From positions 62,001 to 126,000 of the forward strand of contig JAHHHM010000005.1 of assembly GCA_019359355.1 (NCBI GenBank): a stretch of DNA of 64,000 bases, given 5' to 3'. Under the pieces are notes generated by a model that had not been told where the DNA came from, ran no database searches, and saw only the letters and a program-made list of their open reading frames with translations. Origin of the DNA: Microcoleus vaginatus WJT46-NPBG5 (lineage in GTDB: Bacteria > Cyanobacteriota > Cyanobacteriia > Cyanobacteriales > Oscillatoriaceae). Made by a program: the position numbers and the translations under genes. Numbering within the stretch: position 1 is the first letter of the stretch; each line of letters starts with the position of its first letter. Positions 62,543 through 64,000 of the stretch are shown here, piece after piece.

Positions 62543-63088
62543 ATGGATAACTTCAGCACTGACCCGCCCGCCTCCAAATCTGATGAAGTTCAGGGGAGGA
62601 AAAATGAAAGTACAAAATCTTCTCAGAGCTTGATCCGGTACGCTCACGGCTCTGAAATCCTGACGCAGCTCAATAGCGGACAGTTGCTAGTGGTGGACAG
62701 CCATCAGCGCAGTGGCTTAATTCTTTATAAACGCTTTCACACAGAATTTGCTGGGCCGGGAGCAGCGGTTGGCGGTTTTTTTGATATTGACTGTCAGCGC
62801 ACAGTGCCGGTAGGCAACCTGAGTTTGGTTTATCCAGAAACTCACGAGGCGAGACAGAAGGCTTTTTGGACTCGGCGGCATTGGATTCGGCTGATGGAAC
62901 AGCTCACGGAAAAATCAGGGCCACTGCAGCGAGCGCAGATGCTTTTGACGCAGTTTGAATATTATTTTGACCCAGAGACGGTAGCGCAAATACAGGATGA
63001 GGCTTTAGCCGGCTTGGTGGGTGTTTTACCGCAAACGCTGCGGATGGTGCGCCAGAGTCTTAAAAAGCCGGCAGTCGTGAGAGCGTAG
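62543..63088 (+). CDS. Conserved hypothetical cyanobacterial protein
   Basis: The 181-residue soluble protein has a polar N-terminal 30 residues, then SLIRYAHGSEILTQLNSGQLLVVDSHQ, RTVPVGNLSLVYPETHEARQKAFWTRRHWIRLMEQLT and a helical end YYFDPETVAQIQDEALAGLVGVLPQTLRMV. No membrane segment or catalytic motif is apparent and I do not recognise a named family. The ATG at 62543 fits the beginning of a normal coding frame. The gene stands alone between the acetyltransferase and hisC genes. Confidence 0.7.
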   Translation: MDNFSTDPPASKSDEVQGRKNESTKSSQSLIRYAHGSEILTQLNSGQLLVVDSHQRSGLILYKRFHTEFAGPGAAVGGFFDIDCQRTVPVGNLSLVYPETHEARQKAFWTRRHWIRLMEQLTEKSGPLQRAQMLLTQFEYYFDPETVAQIQDEALAGLVGVLPQTLRMVRQSLKKPAVVRA

Positions 63089-63140
63089 ATGGGACTGCTG
63101 AGTTTTGAGTGAAAGAGGGGAGAGAGGGAGCAATCATCTT

Positions 63141-63182
63141 GATGCCCCATGCCCCATACCCCATGCCCTATTTCCCATTCCC
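63141..63182. repeat. Short tandem heptamers (CCCCATG/CCCCATA)
   Basis: The units CCCCATG, CCCCATA, CCCCATG follow one another, then degenerate versions (CCCTATTT, CCCATTCC). This is the short tandemly repeated repetitive type well known between genes of filamentous cyanobacteria. Confidence 0.8.
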
Positions 63183-64000
63183 CTACAAAATCGCTTGCAA
63201 CCGCTGAAGTGTGCGCGTATTCTCTTCAGGGGTGCCAACGGTGATGCGAATGCCGCCGCCGGTGTGACGGATTAGCGTTCCTTGAGTTTTAAGTTGCTGA
63301 ATCAGGTGACTGAGGGCTGCATCCATGTCACCGGCATCTTTGAGGCGTAGGTAAATAAAGTTAGCGTTACTGGGCCAAACTTGCAGCTGCGGGATTTGGT
63401 TGAAAGCGTTAATTAACCGGCTGCGCTCGTCTAAAATTTGGGGAATTATGCCTAAGAGTTGTTGCCGGTTCGTCAGGGCAACTTCGACCGCAGCTTGAGT
63501 AAAACTCGGCAAGTTGTAAGGCAAGCGGACTTTTTCGAGGGCGCTGATCAGTTCTGGATGGGCAACCGCATAACCGGCTCGATGGGCAGCTAAACGGAAG
63601 GCTTTGGAGAAGGTGCGTAAAATCACCCAGTTTGGTCGCTGGGGCAATTCTCCGACAAGGGTTGTCTGACTGAATTCAAAATACGCCTCGTCAATAACTA
63701 CCAAGATATTTGCCGGCAAACTTTTGAGCCAGTCGATTTCTGTTGGGGTTAAGGCGTTAGCAGTGGGGGAATTGGGATGGACGACAAACACCGCGCGAAT
63801 CGGTGGATTTTGCGTTTGTTCAATCGCCTTTTGAGCTGCTGCCAAGTCGATTTCAAAATTCGCTTCAGATCGCCCAACAGATACCACTGGAATGTCTAAA
63901 GTTTGCGCCAAAATCCCGTACATAGAGAAGGTGGGGTTGGCAACGAGAATCGAGCCTTCTCCCCCCAGACAAGTGGCAATTAATAAAGAGCGAATCAGTT
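63183..64000 (-). CDS. hisC: Histidinol-phosphate aminotransferase (partial, N-terminus cut by window edge)
   Basis: HisC converts imidazole-acetol phosphate and glutamate into histidinol phosphate in histidine synthesis. The visible ~270 residues, in frame to the window edge ([29 protein letters not shown]), include the cofactor-contact segment [13 protein letters not shown] and DEAYFEF. The lysine that binds pyridoxal phosphate lies in [18 protein letters not shown]. The end is [18 protein letters not shown] with the substrate Arg. The first ~80 residues lie beyond position 64000. The branch typical of cyanobacteria (HisC with F-S-K-A-F) is clear. No other his gene is in the window. Confidence 0.94.
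   Translation of the reverse strand, partial: LIRSLLIATCLGGEGSILVANPTFSMYGILAQTLDIPVVSVGRSEANFEIDLAAAQKAIEQTQNPPIRAVFVVHPNSPTANALTPTEIDWLKSLPANILVVIDEAYFEFSQTTLVGELPQRPNWVILRTFSKAFRLAAHRAGYAVAHPELISALEKVRLPYNLPSFTQAAVEVALTNRQQLLGIIPQILDERSRLINAFNQIPQLQVWPSNANFIYLRLKDAGDMDAALSHLIQQLKTQGTLIRHTGGGIRITVGTPEENTRTLQRLQAIL

Noticed and set aside
63141-63182. CCCCATG tandem units considered as a CRISPR-like array
   Set aside because: The units are seven bases long without spacers; this is the ordinary short tandem repeat of filamentous cyanobacteria.

Overview
The window looks like the chromosome of a filamentous, non-marine cyanobacterium, probably Oscillatoriales/Microcoleus-like; the genus is an inference. 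The evidence is a set of cyanobacterial or plastid families (Ycf51, Ycf55/DUF3685, CRR6/DUF1817, DUF1818, DUF3038, DUF4335, DUF4278), a glutamine riboswitch, HIP1 octamers (GCGATCGC, for example at 6853, 14771, 21520, 33249) and very frequent GCCGGC/TGCCGGC words. No rRNA gene, CRISPR array or prophage was seen.

Layout. 1-3.6 kb: the 5' part of accC, smpB, a secreted beta-rich repeat protein, then a promoter, glutamine riboswitch, DUF4278 gene and terminator in one clean unit. 3.8-10.6 kb: a TPR protein, ispD, a GT9 glycosyltransferase with a GmhB-like phosphatase, a structured intergenic RNA candidate, and a LysM/M23 peptidase. 10.7-16.6 kb: a signalling cluster made of an APC-permease/histidine-kinase fusion, a lone receiver and a receiver-kinase, plus a broken kinase fragment. 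16.9-22.9 kb: CRR6, a Fur-family regulator, a Pro-rich membrane protein, and a Ycf55 regulator with an altered phospho-acceptor. 22.9-25.7 kb is a decayed stretch with an intact IS630-type element and a frameshifted Uma2 relic.

25.7-35.9 kb: small hypothetical proteins, larB, a Ser/Thr kinase with WD40 repeats, a His-rich CobW GTPase, cysS, a glutathione transferase and an AI-2E-family permease. 36.0-37.6 kb is a small AT-rich island: two membrane proteins of unknown function and a tyrosine-recombinase remnant next to the 3' end of tRNA-Pro(GGG). 37.6-51.1 kb: DUF1818, an EACC1-like small protein, bestrophin, pheS, sufU, ycf51, a glycerol-dehydrogenase-like enzyme, an aminotransferase, the DUF3038-DUF4335 pair, apt, a DppB-type permease, and an orphan C5 DNA methyltransferase beside tRNA-Gly(TCC). 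51.2-64 kb: a TonB-like protein with a long Pro-Thr linker, modB, a 1204-residue receiver-kinase-receiver-cyclase, a GAF sensor kinase, a GNAT acetyltransferase, a hypothetical protein and a partial hisC.

Most housekeeping genes stand alone, as is usual in cyanobacteria. The most interesting items are the glutamine riboswitch before a DUF4278 protein, the transporter-kinase fusion with its two receiver partners, the small island at tRNA-Pro, the phospho-mimetic Ycf55 receiver, and several unassigned intergenic RNA structures.
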